A DNA stretch of 64,000 bases from CAVQCJ01 sp963771835 (GTDB lineage: Bacteria > Actinomycetota > Actinomycetes > Prado026), in the NCBI GenBank assembly GCA_963771835.1, contig CAVYVA010000002.1:1125719-1189718 (forward strand), in the 5' to 3' direction. Within the stretch, counting starts at the first letter, position 1. Each line of letters starts with the position of its first letter. The translations under genes and the position numbers were made by a program. The notes beneath the pieces are model-generated. The model worked only from the letters and a program-made list of their open reading frames with translations, did not search any database and had not been told where the DNA came from. Shown piece by piece: positions 33,157 through 42,394 of this stretch.

Positions 33157-34446
33157 ATGACCGCGACGCACGGGGACCCCAGCTCGCTGATCGAACGGTA
33201 CGACCAGGTCCGGGCCCACACCGAGCGGCTGGCCGCTCCGCTGTCGCCGGAGGACCAGACCGTCCAGTCGATGCCGGACACGTCCCCCACGAAGTGGCAC
33301 CGCGCACACGTCACCTGGTTCTTCGAGACGTTCGTGCTGGCAGACCACGAGACCGGGTTCCAGCCCTTCCAGGACTCGTACTGGTTCCTGTTCAACAGCT
33401 ACTACGAGACGGTCGGCCCGCGGTACTCCCGGCCGGACCGGGGGTTGATCAGCCGGCCAGGGACGAACGAGGTCGCCGACTACCGCGGGAACGTGGACGA
33501 CCGGGTGCGCGACCTGGTGACCTCGATCGACGGCGGCACGCTGGACAAGCTCGCCCCCGTCATCGAGCTCGGCTTCCACCACGAGCAGCAGCACCAGGAG
33601 CTGCTGCTGATGGACATCAAGCACGTGCTGTCGCGCAACCCGATGCGCCCGGCGTACTCCGGGCGGCCGTCCGACGTCACCGAGCCCGACGAGCTGGGCT
33701 GGGTCGACGTCGACGGCGGCCTGGTCGAGGTCGGCCACACCGGAGACGGCTTCCGCTTCGACAACGAGGAGCCGCAGCACCGGGTGTGGCTCGAACCGTT
33801 CCGGCTCGCCGACCGGCTCGTGACCAACGGCGAGTGGCTGGCGTTCATGGCCGACGGCGGCTACCGGCGGCACGAGCTCTGGCTGTCCGACGGCTGGGGG
33901 CAGGTGAACGCGCACGGCTGGCGCGCCCCGCTGTACTGGACCGAGATGGACGGCATCTGGCTCGAGCACACGCTGAGCGGCACCTGGCCGGTCAACCCCG
34001 GGCTCCCGGTGAGCCACGTCAGCTTCTACGAGGCCGAGGCGTACGCAGCATGGGCCGGCAAACGGCTGCCGACCGAGTCCGAGTGGGAGCACGCCGTCGT
34101 CTCCGACGGGCAGCCGGTCGCCGGCAACCTCGCCGACTTCGACACGTTCCACCCGCGAGCGGCCGGCCCACGCACCGGTGCGCTGCGCCAGGTCTACGGC
34201 GACTGCTGGGAGTGGACGGCGTCCGCGTACCACCCGTACCCGGGGTACCACCCGCCGCCCGGCGCGATCGGTGAGTACAACGGCAAGTTCATGTCCAACC
34301 AGATGGTGCTGCGCGGCGGCTGCGCGCTGACCCCGCCCGAGCATGCGCGCGCGACCTACCGGAACTTCTTCCCGCACGCCGCCCGGTGGGCGTTGAGCGG
34401 TGTCCGGCTGGCCGACGGCGGCGCCCCCGCGGGGTCCGCACGATGA
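33157..34446 (+). CDS. egtB: Ergothioneine biosynthesis sulfoxide synthase EgtB
   Basis: Non-haem iron enzyme that joins hercynine to a cysteine thiol with O2 to form the sulfoxide precursor of ergothioneine. N-terminal DinB-like domain carries the iron ligands: an early His (KWHRAHVTWFFE) and the H-x3-H of LGFHHEQQHQELLLMD. C-terminal formylglycine-generating-enzyme-like domain: VSHVSFYEAEAYAAWAGKRL, PTESEWEHA, GDCWEWTASAY, LRGGCALTP. About 429 aa, normal length. ATG at 33157 follows GAGGAGGCCGGCGCC. Its stop overlaps the egtD start (ATGA). egtA, egtC and egtE are not in this window. Confidence 0.92.
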   Translation: MTATHGDPSSLIERYDQVRAHTERLAAPLSPEDQTVQSMPDTSPTKWHRAHVTWFFETFVLADHETGFQPFQDSYWFLFNSYYETVGPRYSRPDRGLISRPGTNEVADYRGNVDDRVRDLVTSIDGGTLDKLAPVIELGFHHEQQHQELLLMDIKHVLSRNPMRPAYSGRPSDVTEPDELGWVDVDGGLVEVGHTGDGFRFDNEEPQHRVWLEPFRLADRLVTNGEWLAFMADGGYRRHELWLSDGWGQVNAHGWRAPLYWTEMDGIWLEHTLSGTWPVNPGLPVSHVSFYEAEAYAAWAGKRLPTESEWEHAVVSDGQPVAGNLADFDTFHPRAAGPRTGALRQVYGDCWEWTASAYHPYPGYHPPPGAIGEYNGKFMSNQMVLRGGCALTPPEHARATYRNFFPHAARWALSGVRLADGGAPAGSAR

Positions 34447-35426
34447 GCACGGTCAAGGAGCCCGTCGTCCAGGTCCTGCTCGACCGCGACTGGGCCGCCG
34501 ACAGCCTGGTCGACGACGTGCGGCGCGGGCTCGGTGCGCATCCGCGCAGCCTCCCGCCCAAGTGGCTGTACGACGAGCGCGGCTCCGAGCTGTTCGACGC
34601 GATCACCCGGCTGCCGGAGTACTACCCGACCGAGCGAGAGCGGGAGATCCTGCGTACCCGGGCGCCCGAGATCGCCAGGCGGTCCGGGGCGACCACGCTG
34701 ATCGAGCTCGGCAGCGGCACCTCCGACAAGACGCGCAGCCTGCTCGACGCGTTCACCGCGACCGGCCAGCTCGACCGGTTCGTCCCGGTCGACGTGTCCG
34801 AGCTGACGCTGCGCCATGCGGCCGATCAGCTCGCGGTCACGTACCCCGGCGTCCAGGTCGAGGCTGTCGTCGGGGACTTCACGCTGCACCTGGGGCAGCT
34901 GCCGCGCGGCGGCCGCCGCATGGTCGCGTTCCTCGGCGGCACGATCGGCAACCTGTACGTCGAGGAGCGTGCCGCGTTCCTGGGTGCGCTCGCCGACACG
35001 CTCGTCCCCGGCGACTCGCTGCTGCTCGGGACGGACCTGGTGAAGTCGGCCGACCGCCTGATCGCCGCGTACGACGACCCCGGTGGGGTCACCGCCGAGT
35101 TCGTCGGCAACTGCCTCGCGGTGCTCAACCGCGAGCTCGACGCCGACTTCGACGTCGACGCGTTCGCCTACGTCCCGTTCTGGGACCCGCGCCTGGAACG
35201 GATGGACCTGCGCCTGCGCTCGGAGATGCCGCAGCGCGTACGCATCCCCGGAGCCGGGCTCGAGCTCGACCTGTGCTCCGGTGAGGAGATCCGGGTCGAG
35301 ATCTCGACGAAGTTCCGGCCGGACGGGATCCGCGCGGAGCTGACCGCGGCGGGCTTCTCCGTGACCCAGAGCTGGACCGACGACGCGGGAGACTTCGCGC
35401 TCACCCTGGCGCACCGGGTCGCCTAG
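34443..35426 (+). CDS. egtD: L-histidine N-alpha-methyltransferase EgtD
   Basis: Trimethylates histidine to hercynine using three SAM, the first step of ergothioneine synthesis. LPPKWLYDERGSELFDAITRLPEYYPTERE is the unmistakable N-terminal family signature; IELGSGTSDKT is the SAM loop; FLGGTIGNL and the C-terminal EISTKFRPDGIRAEL complete it. About 327 aa, normal length. ATG overlaps the egtB stop (ATGA). Its last 26 bases overlap the 3' end of the convergent membrane protein gene. Confidence 0.93.
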   Translation: MSTVKEPVVQVLLDRDWAADSLVDDVRRGLGAHPRSLPPKWLYDERGSELFDAITRLPEYYPTEREREILRTRAPEIARRSGATTLIELGSGTSDKTRSLLDAFTATGQLDRFVPVDVSELTLRHAADQLAVTYPGVQVEAVVGDFTLHLGQLPRGGRRMVAFLGGTIGNLYVEERAAFLGALADTLVPGDSLLLGTDLVKSADRLIAAYDDPGGVTAEFVGNCLAVLNRELDADFDVDAFAYVPFWDPRLERMDLRLRSEMPQRVRIPGAGLELDLCSGEEIRVEISTKFRPDGIRAELTAAGFSVTQSWTDDAGDFALTLAHRVA

Positions 35427-35910
35427 GCAACCCCCGATCCCGGAGGAGCTGGAGGACGATCAGGACGCTGCTGACGAGCAGCGCCGGCACGTACACCGTC
35501 ACGATCACCCAGTTCAGGCCGAGCACGTGCGTGAACACGTCGTAGCGCATCGACTGGATGATCGCGTTCACGGTGTCGACGGTGCCGACGACGATCACCA
35601 GCCACACCAGCGGGATCGCCGCGCGCAGGTGCGCCCGGAGGGCGACCAGCGCGACCAGTGCGGCCACAGCGGTGAGCATGTCGCCGTACCCGATCATCTT
35701 CTGGAAGTCCTCGGGGACCCCGGGGCCGACCGAGCCGGGCGCGAGGATCGTGCCGCCGGCGATCCGGAAGACGTGCACCCACAGCAGGGGTTGCAGGGCG
35801 ACCAGCAGCGGAAGCCTGGACAGCCGCGGCACGACGTACCAGACGGCGGCCAGCGCGTAGGCGAGCAGGCTCAGCGAGAACTGGATGGCGAACAGCACGA
35901 TCGCAGTCAC
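35401..35910 (-). CDS. Four-TM membrane protein (169 aa)
   Basis: GTG start at 35910. Membrane segments near residues 3-25, 34-52, 78-92 and 97-150 (the last region splits in two). Between the second and third lies a polar GGTILAPGSVGPGVPEDFQKMIGYGD loop-like segment that is probably extracytoplasmic. Proteins of this layout occur in many bacteria without a known role. Convergent with and overlapping egtD by 26 bp. Confidence 0.6.
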   Translation of the reverse strand: MTAIVLFAIQFSLSLLAYALAAVWYVVPRLSRLPLLVALQPLLWVHVFRIAGGTILAPGSVGPGVPEDFQKMIGYGDMLTAVAALVALVALRAHLRAAIPLVWLVIVVGTVDTVNAIIQSMRYDVFTHVLGLNWVIVTVYVPALLVSSVLIVLQLLRDRGLPRRPGAPG

Positions 35911-35954
35911 GGACGGACGCTAGCCTAGTCAGTAGCATCATGCAACGGACACGG

Positions 35955-37142
35955 TCAGTCGCCCGCGATGAGCCCCCAGCAGGCGAGCGCGCTGTTGACG
36001 CTGGTCCAGTAGCCGTACTGCTGGTAGTAGAAGACCGCCCAGTGCGCCTGCATGTCCGGCACGTGCGGTGACGTGGGCAGAGCCCCGTTGATGGGCGGGT
36101 CCGAGGCGTTGCGGACGACCAGCCAGCGGGGTGCGGAGCCGCCGATCTCCTTGGCCACGAGCCCGAGGACCGCGTCACCCATCTCGACGCCGCAACCTTC
36201 GGTGCCGAGGCCGTTGGTGCTGGTGCCGAACTCGAAGTAGTCGGTGGTCAGGATCGGACGGTAGGCGGGGAAGTCGATCCCGTCGCACAGCAACCGCGGC
36301 GCGTTGGCGAAGCCGGGGAGCAGCGCGCCGAAGGGGTAGTGGGTCGTGGGCGGGCCGAAGTCCGGCTCGTGGAGGCGGGCCGTGACCACGTCGAGCAGGC
36401 CGCTCGCAGAGGCCAGGTGCGTGGTCGGGATGGCCCCCTTGCTCTTGTACTTCTTCCCGTTGAACGGCTCGTTGCGGAACTCGTCGGCCAGACGGAACTT
36501 CGCGGCTCGGGTGATGACCACGTCGCCGAGCTCGGCGTCGACGAACGTGCCGCCGGCGGTCCCGGTGGTGATCATCAGCTTGGGTCGGGCCTCGGTGATG
36601 ATCTGCCGGAACAGCTCGGCGACCGGCAGGGTGGCCGTCCCGTCGCCGGTCTTGATGGAGTCCTGGTTGAGGTGCAGCTCGGACTTCATGCACAGGACGG
36701 TCTTCGTACCGATGGTGGTGCGGTACCAGCTCGCCAGGCGACCCGCGGCGCGGGCCGGCGCGCCCTTGCGGATGGTCGGCAGCAAGGTGTCGTAGTTGCG
36801 CCGGTAGGGGTGCCAGTGCGTCTGGGGATCCACGCCGGGTGTCAGGACGTTCGCCAGCGCGCGCACCTCCGCGGCCGTCCAGGTGACCACGACGTAGTCC
36901 GCCGCCGGCAGCGGTGCGTCGGGGTCGACGCCCGGGTCGTCGGCAGGGGTCGGCGCCAGGCCGGCAGGCCAGCGCCCGGCGAGCGCCCCGGCGACGCCCC
37001 GCTTCGCCATCACCGGTCCGACCGTCGCGGCGACCATGGCTCGGCTCGGCGCGGGGGTCGGCGGCTCCACCACGACCGGGTCGTAGTCGATGACCCAGCG
37101 GGAGACACCTCGACGTCCTCGGACGTAGGCGGAAACAGCCAT
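35955..37142 (-). CDS. Nucleoside-phosphorylase-fold protein (395 aa)
   Basis: Contains a phosphorylase-superfamily core: YVVVTWTAAEVRALANVL at the first strand, LMITTGTAGGTFVDAELGDVVI (the G-T-A-G-G phosphate/ribose loop) and a late GVEMGDAVLGLVAKE, where Glu-Met would contact ribose. The protein is longer than MTAN or PNP enzymes (about 230-290 aa) because of a Pro-rich N-terminus and inserted loops. It may be a nucleosidase with unusual specificity. No signal peptide. ATG at 37142 after GGGGAGGTGGCTCGGG. No partner genes adjoin it. Confidence 0.6.
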   Translation of the reverse strand: MAVSAYVRGRRGVSRWVIDYDPVVVEPPTPAPSRAMVAATVGPVMAKRGVAGALAGRWPAGLAPTPADDPGVDPDAPLPAADYVVVTWTAAEVRALANVLTPGVDPQTHWHPYRRNYDTLLPTIRKGAPARAAGRLASWYRTTIGTKTVLCMKSELHLNQDSIKTGDGTATLPVAELFRQIITEARPKLMITTGTAGGTFVDAELGDVVITRAAKFRLADEFRNEPFNGKKYKSKGAIPTTHLASASGLLDVVTARLHEPDFGPPTTHYPFGALLPGFANAPRLLCDGIDFPAYRPILTTDYFEFGTSTNGLGTEGCGVEMGDAVLGLVAKEIGGSAPRWLVVRNASDPPINGALPTSPHVPDMQAHWAVFYYQQYGYWTSVNSALACWGLIAGD

Positions 37143-37262
37143 CCCGAGCCACCTCCCCGTGCATGGGGTGTCGGTGCATGTGGGGTCGCGCGATGCTCCA
37201 CAGCCTGCCACTCGACGGGAGGCGGGACGAGCCTCCGACGGCCTAATTCGACCCAGCCCGGA

Positions 37263-38240
37263 TCAGCTCTGCATCGTCTTCTCGATCGTCTCGGCGATGC
37301 GCTGCACGGACGGGATGGCCAGGTCCTCCAGGGCGTCGGCGGACGGCAGCGGGATGTGCGGCGTGGTGATGCGCACGATCGGGCCGTCCAGCGACCAGAA
37401 GCACTCCTCCGCGACGATGGACACGATCTCCGCACCCCAGCCGCACAGCCGGGGGTTCTCCTCGACCGTGAACAGCCGACCGGTCCGCGCGACCTCGGCC
37501 AGGATGGTCTGCGTGTCGAGCGGGACCAGGCTGCGCACGTCCACGACCGTGGTCTCGATGCCCGCGACGGCCAGCGACTCGGCCGCGGCGAGCGCCCTCG
37601 GCACCATCGCCGCGAGCGCGACGATCGTCGCGTCGCCGCCGGAACGCAGCACCTTCGCCGTGCCCAGGGTGTCGACGATCTCGCCGTCCGGCACGTCCGC
37701 CTTGGACGCGTACAGGCCCTTGTGCTCGAAGAACAGCACCGGGTCGGGGTCGCGGACCGCGGCGGCGAACAGACCGATGACGTCCTCCGGCGTCGAGGGG
37801 GCGACGACCTTGACGCCCGGCACGGCCATCGCCCAGTTCTCGACGGACTGGGAGTGCTGTGCGCCGAACCGCAGGCCGCCGCCGTTGCCCGAGCGGATGA
37901 CCAGCGGGAACGACACCTGTCCGTCGGTCATGTAGCGGCTCTTGGCCATCTCGTTGGCCACGAGGTCCCAGCAGACGGCGAAGAAGTCGGAGAACATGAT
38001 CTCGGCGATGGGACGCAGGCCGGTCATCGCGGCGCCCATGGCGGCGCCGAGGATCGCCTGCTCGGAGATCGGCGTGTCCCGCACCCGCCGCGGGCCGAAC
38101 TGCTCGAGCAGTCCGCCGGTGGCCTTGAACACCCCGCCCGCCTCGGCGATGTCCTCGCCGAGGAACACGACGTTCTCGTCCCGGGCCATCTCCTGGGCGA
38201 TCGCCCTCGCCACGGCGCCGCGGTAGGTCAGTTCCGCCAT
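37263..38240 (-). CDS. 2-oxoacid dehydrogenase E1 component, beta subunit
   Basis: About 325 aa transketolase-like pyrimidine-binding plus C-terminal domain. ELTYRGAVARAIAQEMARDENVVFLGEDI opens the fold; DTPISEQAILGAAMGAAMTGLRPIAEIMF holds the cofactor-activating Glu; the later VVAPSTPEDVIGLFAAAVRDPDPVLFFEHKGLY and VDVRSLVPLDTQTI are standard. With the alpha subunit it decarboxylates a 2-oxoacid, or acetoin, on ThDP. ATG at 38240 lies inside the end of the alpha gene, behind GGAGGCTCGTC. Last gene of the LacI-linked operon. No E2 or E3 gene is present here. Confidence 0.88.
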   Translation of the reverse strand: MAELTYRGAVARAIAQEMARDENVVFLGEDIAEAGGVFKATGGLLEQFGPRRVRDTPISEQAILGAAMGAAMTGLRPIAEIMFSDFFAVCWDLVANEMAKSRYMTDGQVSFPLVIRSGNGGGLRFGAQHSQSVENWAMAVPGVKVVAPSTPEDVIGLFAAAVRDPDPVLFFEHKGLYASKADVPDGEIVDTLGTAKVLRSGGDATIVALAAMVPRALAAAESLAVAGIETTVVDVRSLVPLDTQTILAEVARTGRLFTVEENPRLCGWGAEIVSIVAEECFWSLDGPIVRITTPHIPLPSADALEDLAIPSVQRIAETIEKTMQS

Positions 38241-39289
38241 GACGAGCCTCCGTCCGCCCACACGTTGGTCATGAGCCGTTCCTCGCCAGGCGGCGGCGCC
38301 GCCTTGGCGGCCTCGGTGGCCTCCTCGACGTCCCGGTCTGCCTCAGCCTCGATGGCCGCCAGCTCCGGCTCGGGCACGCCGGCGTCCAGGAGCCGTTCGC
38401 GGTAGAGGTCGACGGGGTCGTACTCGGCCCACGCCGCGGCCTCGGCCTCGGGCTTGTACTTGCCCGGGTCGGCGCGCGAGTGCCCGCTGGTGCGGTAGGT
38501 GTACGCCTCGATCAGCGCCGGGCCGCCGCCGGCCCTGGCCCGCTCCAGCATCCGGACCGCGGTCAGGTACACGGCGTCCGCGTCGTTGCCGTCGATGAGG
38601 ACCCGCTCGAGCCCGTACGCGCCGGCCCGGTCGGCGGCCGGGTGCGCGACGGCGGTCACCGAGGCGATCGGCGTGTACTCCATGTACTGGTTGTTCTCGC
38701 AGACGAAGACGACCGGGAGCTCCCAGACCTTGGCGAAGTTGAGCGCCTCGTGGAACGCCCCGATGTTCGTGGTGCCGTCGCCGAAGAACGCGACCGAGAC
38801 CGACGGACGGCCCTGGTACTGCGCCGACCAGGCGGCACCGAGCGCGATGGTCAGGTGCGCGCCGATGATCGCGTACGAGCCCATGACGCCGCGCTCGACG
38901 TCGGTCAGGTGCATGGACCCGCCCTTGCCGTGCAGCAGGCCGGTGTCGCGACCGAGCAGCTCGGCCATGACCGCTGTCATCGAGCTTCCGCGCGCCAGCG
39001 TGTGGGCGTGCCCGCGGTAGGTCGCGAAGGTGCAGTCCCCCGGACGCATCGCCTCGCCGAACCCGGCCGCGACGGCCTCCATGCCGAGCGAGAGGTGGCT
39101 GGTGCCCTTGACCAGGTTCTGCATGAACAGGTCGTAGGCGCGCTTCTCGAAGCGGCGCATGCGGACCTGCTGGCGGTACAGCGCCAGCGACGTCGCCCGG
39201 TCCACCACGCCCTCGGGGCGGTCGAGCAGCTCAGGGTCGATCCCGGGCGGGCCTGTCCGGGTGTGCCGGCGGCCGGTGACTGCGGACAT
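38228..39289 (-). CDS. 2-oxoacid dehydrogenase E1 component, alpha subunit
   Basis: About 353 aa. RRFEKRAYDLFMQNLVKGTSHLSLGMEAVAAG is the E1-alpha N-terminal signature; the ThDP motif is GDGTTNIGAFHEALNFAKVW through to ENN; GKGGSMHLTD supplies the usual active-site His. Similar to acetoin dehydrogenase and branched-chain E1 alpha proteins; sequence alone does not settle the substrate. Begins 33 bp after the M24 hydrolase gene and overlaps the beta gene by 13 bp. Confidence 0.88.
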   Translation of the reverse strand: MSAVTGRRHTRTGPPGIDPELLDRPEGVVDRATSLALYRQQVRMRRFEKRAYDLFMQNLVKGTSHLSLGMEAVAAGFGEAMRPGDCTFATYRGHAHTLARGSSMTAVMAELLGRDTGLLHGKGGSMHLTDVERGVMGSYAIIGAHLTIALGAAWSAQYQGRPSVSVAFFGDGTTNIGAFHEALNFAKVWELPVVFVCENNQYMEYTPIASVTAVAHPAADRAGAYGLERVLIDGNDADAVYLTAVRMLERARAGGGPALIEAYTYRTSGHSRADPGKYKPEAEAAAWAEYDPVDLYRERLLDAGVPEPELAAIEAEADRDVEEATEAAKAAPPPGEERLMTNVWADGGSSWRN

Positions 39290-39322
39290 CGTGTGCCTGC
39301 TTTCGCTGTCGATCGGTGGTCC

Positions 39323-40574
39323 TCAGAAGGGGTTGGTGACGAACAGCTCCTCGGCCGGGAACAAGGTCAGGACCGAGGGGCCGTCCGCGGTGACGACCAC
39401 CTCTTCCTCGATCCGTGCCGCCGACCTGCCGTCCTTGGCCGGGCAGTAGGTCTCCAGCGCGAAGACCATGCCCTCCTGCAGCTCGATCGGGTGCTCGAGG
39501 GAGTTCAGCCGGGAGATGATCGGCCGCTCGTGCAGTCCCAGCCCGAGACCGTGGCCGAACTGCAGGCCGAACGCCGCCATCTCGTTCTCGAAGCCGAAGT
39601 CGGTCGCCGCGGGCCACAGCCGGGCGATCTGGTCGGTCGTCACCCCGGGCCGGGCCAGCTCGATGGCCGCGTCGATCCACTCCCGCGCCTGGGTGTACGC
39701 GTCGCGCTGGGCCGGGGTCGACCGGCCGACCGCGAACGTCCGGTAGTAGCAGGTGCGGTACCCGTTGAACGACTGGATGATGTCGAAGTAGACCTGGTCG
39801 CCGGGGCGGACCATCCGGTCGGTGAAGTTGTGCGGGTGCGGGTTGCAGCGCTCGCCGGAGACGGCGTTGATCGCCTCGACGTCGTCCGAGCCCATCTCGT
39901 ACAGCCGCTTGTTGGCCAGCGCCACGATCTCGTTCTCGCGCACGCCCGGCTTCAGCGCCTCGGTGATGTCCTGGTAGACGCCGTCCACCATGGCCGCCGC
40001 CGTCGACAGCAGCATCAGCTCGTCCGCAGACTTGACCAGCCGCGCGTCGAGCATCACCTGCTGGGCGTCGCGCACCTCGAGCCCGGCGCGCTGCAGCTCC
40101 AGGAACATCGGCGTCTCGGCGATGTCGACGCCCAGCGGCTCCCGGTCGACGCCGTGCTCGACGAGCACCGAGCGGATCTCGGCGACGGCCGAGGCGATCA
40201 GCCCGGCGTCGGGCGCCACCGCACCGCGCAGCCCGAGCATCCCGGCCCGGCTGTCCGAGGGCGTGATCCACGGCGCGAACAGCTGGTGGTGCCGGGCGGC
40301 CGACCCGAAGTCCCACACGATCGGGTCGCCGCCGCGCGTCAGCAGCGTGTAGCGGGCCACCTTGTCGCGGGCCCACTCCCCGATCATCGTGGCGGAGACG
40401 TACCTGATGTTGTTGATGTCGAACAGCAGCAGCGCGCCGAGGTCGGACGCCTCCAGCGCCGCGCGGGCCCGGGCCAGCCGGTACCGGCGCAAGCCGGTCG
40501 AAGTCGACCCGCGCCTCGAAGTCGACCCCCATGGGTCCCGGGGTCGGTGGGACTGAGCCGGATCCGGCGGGCAT
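39323..40574 (-). CDS. M24 peptidase-fold hydrolase (creatinase/DddP/DoeA-like), one frameshift
   Basis: Pita-bread-fold enzyme. N-terminal domain: RRYRLARARAALEASDLGALLLFD, IGEWARDKVARYTLL, WDFGSAARHHQ. Catalytic domain: YFDIIQSFNGYRTCYYRTF (first metal Asp present; the second ligand position, 11 residues on, is Cys), FGHGLGLGLHERP (His), FALETYCP and RIEEEVVV (Glu pair). Non-peptidase relatives include creatinase, ectoine hydrolase and DMSP lyase DddP, so a small-molecule substrate is plausible. ATG at 40574 after ACTCAGGAGGCAGAC. One extra base near 40492 separates the first 27 codons from the rest. Confidence 0.78.
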
Positions 40575-40589
40575 GTCTGCCTCCTGAGT

Positions 40590-41568
40590 TCAGCCGGTCG
40601 CTTCGCGCAGCGCCGGCCCCGGCTGACCGTCGACGGGGGCGCCAGCCCGTCGTCGACCACGACTCCTTCGGCGACCAGCTCGACCCCCGACCGCCGGGCC
40701 TGCTCGACCAGCAGCGCCGCGAAGTCCTCGTCGGCCGTGACCGCGCCCGACGACGTCCTGGATCAGCTGGTGCGCCGTCGCGGCCAGCGGCATCGGGACG
40801 TGCAGGTCGCGCGCCGCGGCGAGCCCGAGGTCGAAGTCCTTCTGCAGCAGGTCGGACGTGAACGTCGGTGTCAGGTCGAGGTTGACGAACGCCGGGCGTC
40901 TTGTAGCGGGTGAACACCGAGCCGAGCACCGAGCCGTTCATGAACTCGAGGAAGGCCGACCGCGAGATGCCGCCCTGCTCGGCGAGCACCGTGACCTCGG
41001 CGAGCGACTGGACGACGACACCGAGGAAGACGTTGTGCGCCAGCTTCACCAGCCGGGCCAGGTCGCCCTCGCCGACGTATGTCACGGACTGGCCGAACCG
41101 GGCCAGCAGCGGCTCGACCTCGTCGTAGGCGTCGCGCGGTCCGGAGACGGCCACCGACAGCCGGCCCGCCCTGACGACCTTGGCGTTGCCGCTCACCGGC
41201 GCGGCCAGCAGCACCGTGCCCGCGCAGCGCCGCCTCGGCCCGCACCCGGTCGGACGTCTGCGCCGAGACCGTGCTCGAGTCGACCAGGTACCGCGGGTGC
41301 GTCCGGCTGGCGGAGCAGGCCGCCCGCGACCGAGCGTCACCTCGCAGCAGGTCGGGGTCCGCGGCGACCATGGTGAACACGACGTCCCGGCCGGCGAGCT
41401 CGGCCACCTAGTCGACGAGCGTGGCGCCCTCGGTCACCAGATCCTCGGCCTTGCTCCGGGTCCGGTTCCAGACGTGCATGTCGTGCCGGCCGCGAGCAGG
41501 CGGCGGACGATCGCGTGACCCATCCGGCCGGTGCCGATCCATCCGACCCTGGTGTCCTGTGCGCTCAT
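40590..41568 (-). pseudogene. Beta-hydroxyacid dehydrogenase-like gene, many frameshifts and an in-frame stop
   Basis: Pieces in all three frames assemble into a 3-hydroxyisobutyrate-dehydrogenase-type NAD(P) oxidoreductase: RVGWIGTGRMGHAIVRRLLA (dinucleotide loop), ELAGRDVVFTMVAADPDL, YLVDSSTVSAQTSDRV, then the catalytic segment LARLVKLAHNVFLGVVVQSLAE with its Lys, and the helical domain end ARDLHVPMPLAATAHQLIQDVV. At least seven single-base shifts plus a TAG at 41408-41410 would need correction. Retention of all motifs argues for poor sequence here, but true decay is possible. Fifteen bases upstream of the M24 gene, in the operon. Confidence 0.6.
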
Positions 41569-41641
41569 CACGTGTTCCTCTTCCGTCGTCGCTGCGGCCC
41601 CGGCGAAGTGCTCGGTCTCGCGCACGGAGGGCGGGGCGTCG

Positions 41642-42392
41642 TCACGGCGCGCTCGCCGTGCGCGGCGGCCGCGGCCCGGCCGCACCCAGGTACAGGCGGG
41701 CGACCTCGGGGTTGTCCAGCAGGTTGCGGCCGGTGTCGACGAGGCGGACCGCGCCGGTCTCCAGGACGGCGCCGACGTCGGACGCCGCCAGGCCCGAGCG
41801 GGCGTTCTGCTCGACCAGCAGGACCGTGCGACCGGCGGCCGACAGGGTCTGGATGCTCGCGAACACCAGCTGCCGGGACTTCGGGTCCAGCCCGATCGAC
41901 GGCTCGTCCAGCAGGATCAGCCGCGGGTCCAGCACCAGGGTGCGGGCCAGCTCGACCTGCTTCTGCTCGCCGCCGGACAGCGACCCGGCGTGCTCGCGGG
42001 CGCGGGTCGCGGCACAGCGGGAAGGCGTCGGCCGCCTCGTCGAGCCTGGCCCGCAGCACGGCCTGGTCCCTGAGCAGGTACCCGCCCATCAGCAGGTTGT
42101 CCCAGACCGACATCGCCGGGAACAGGCTGCGCTCCTGCGGCACGTGCACGATGCCCAGGCGCAGCCGCGCCTTCGGGCTGAGCCGGCTGATCTCCTGGCC
42201 CTCGAAGGTCACCGTGCCCTGCCGCGGGCGCAGCAGCCCGCTGACGGTCTTGAGCACGGTGGACTTGCCGGCGCCGTTCGGCCCGATCAGGCAGGTGATC
42301 GTCCCCGGTGCGACGTCGAGGTCGACGCCCTTGAGGATGTCGCCGGCGCCGTACCCGGCGACGACGCCGCGCAGCTCCAGCACGTTGTCCAC
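41642..42392 (-). CDS. Branched-chain-type ABC transporter ATPase, LivF-like (one frameshift)
   Basis: Second ATPase of a HAAT-family importer. Walker A GPNGAGKST, LivF-type VTFEGQEISRLSPKARLRLGI and VHVPQERSLFPAMSV, signature and Walker B ILLDEPSIGLDP, then LLVEQNARSGLAASD. The linker between is restored by removing one C near 42002, giving CRDRAREHAGSLSGGEQKQ. GTG at 42392 lies 2 bp after the LivG stop. It energises uptake with LivG and permeases LivH/LivM. Confidence 0.8.
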
Positions 42393-42394
42393 GG

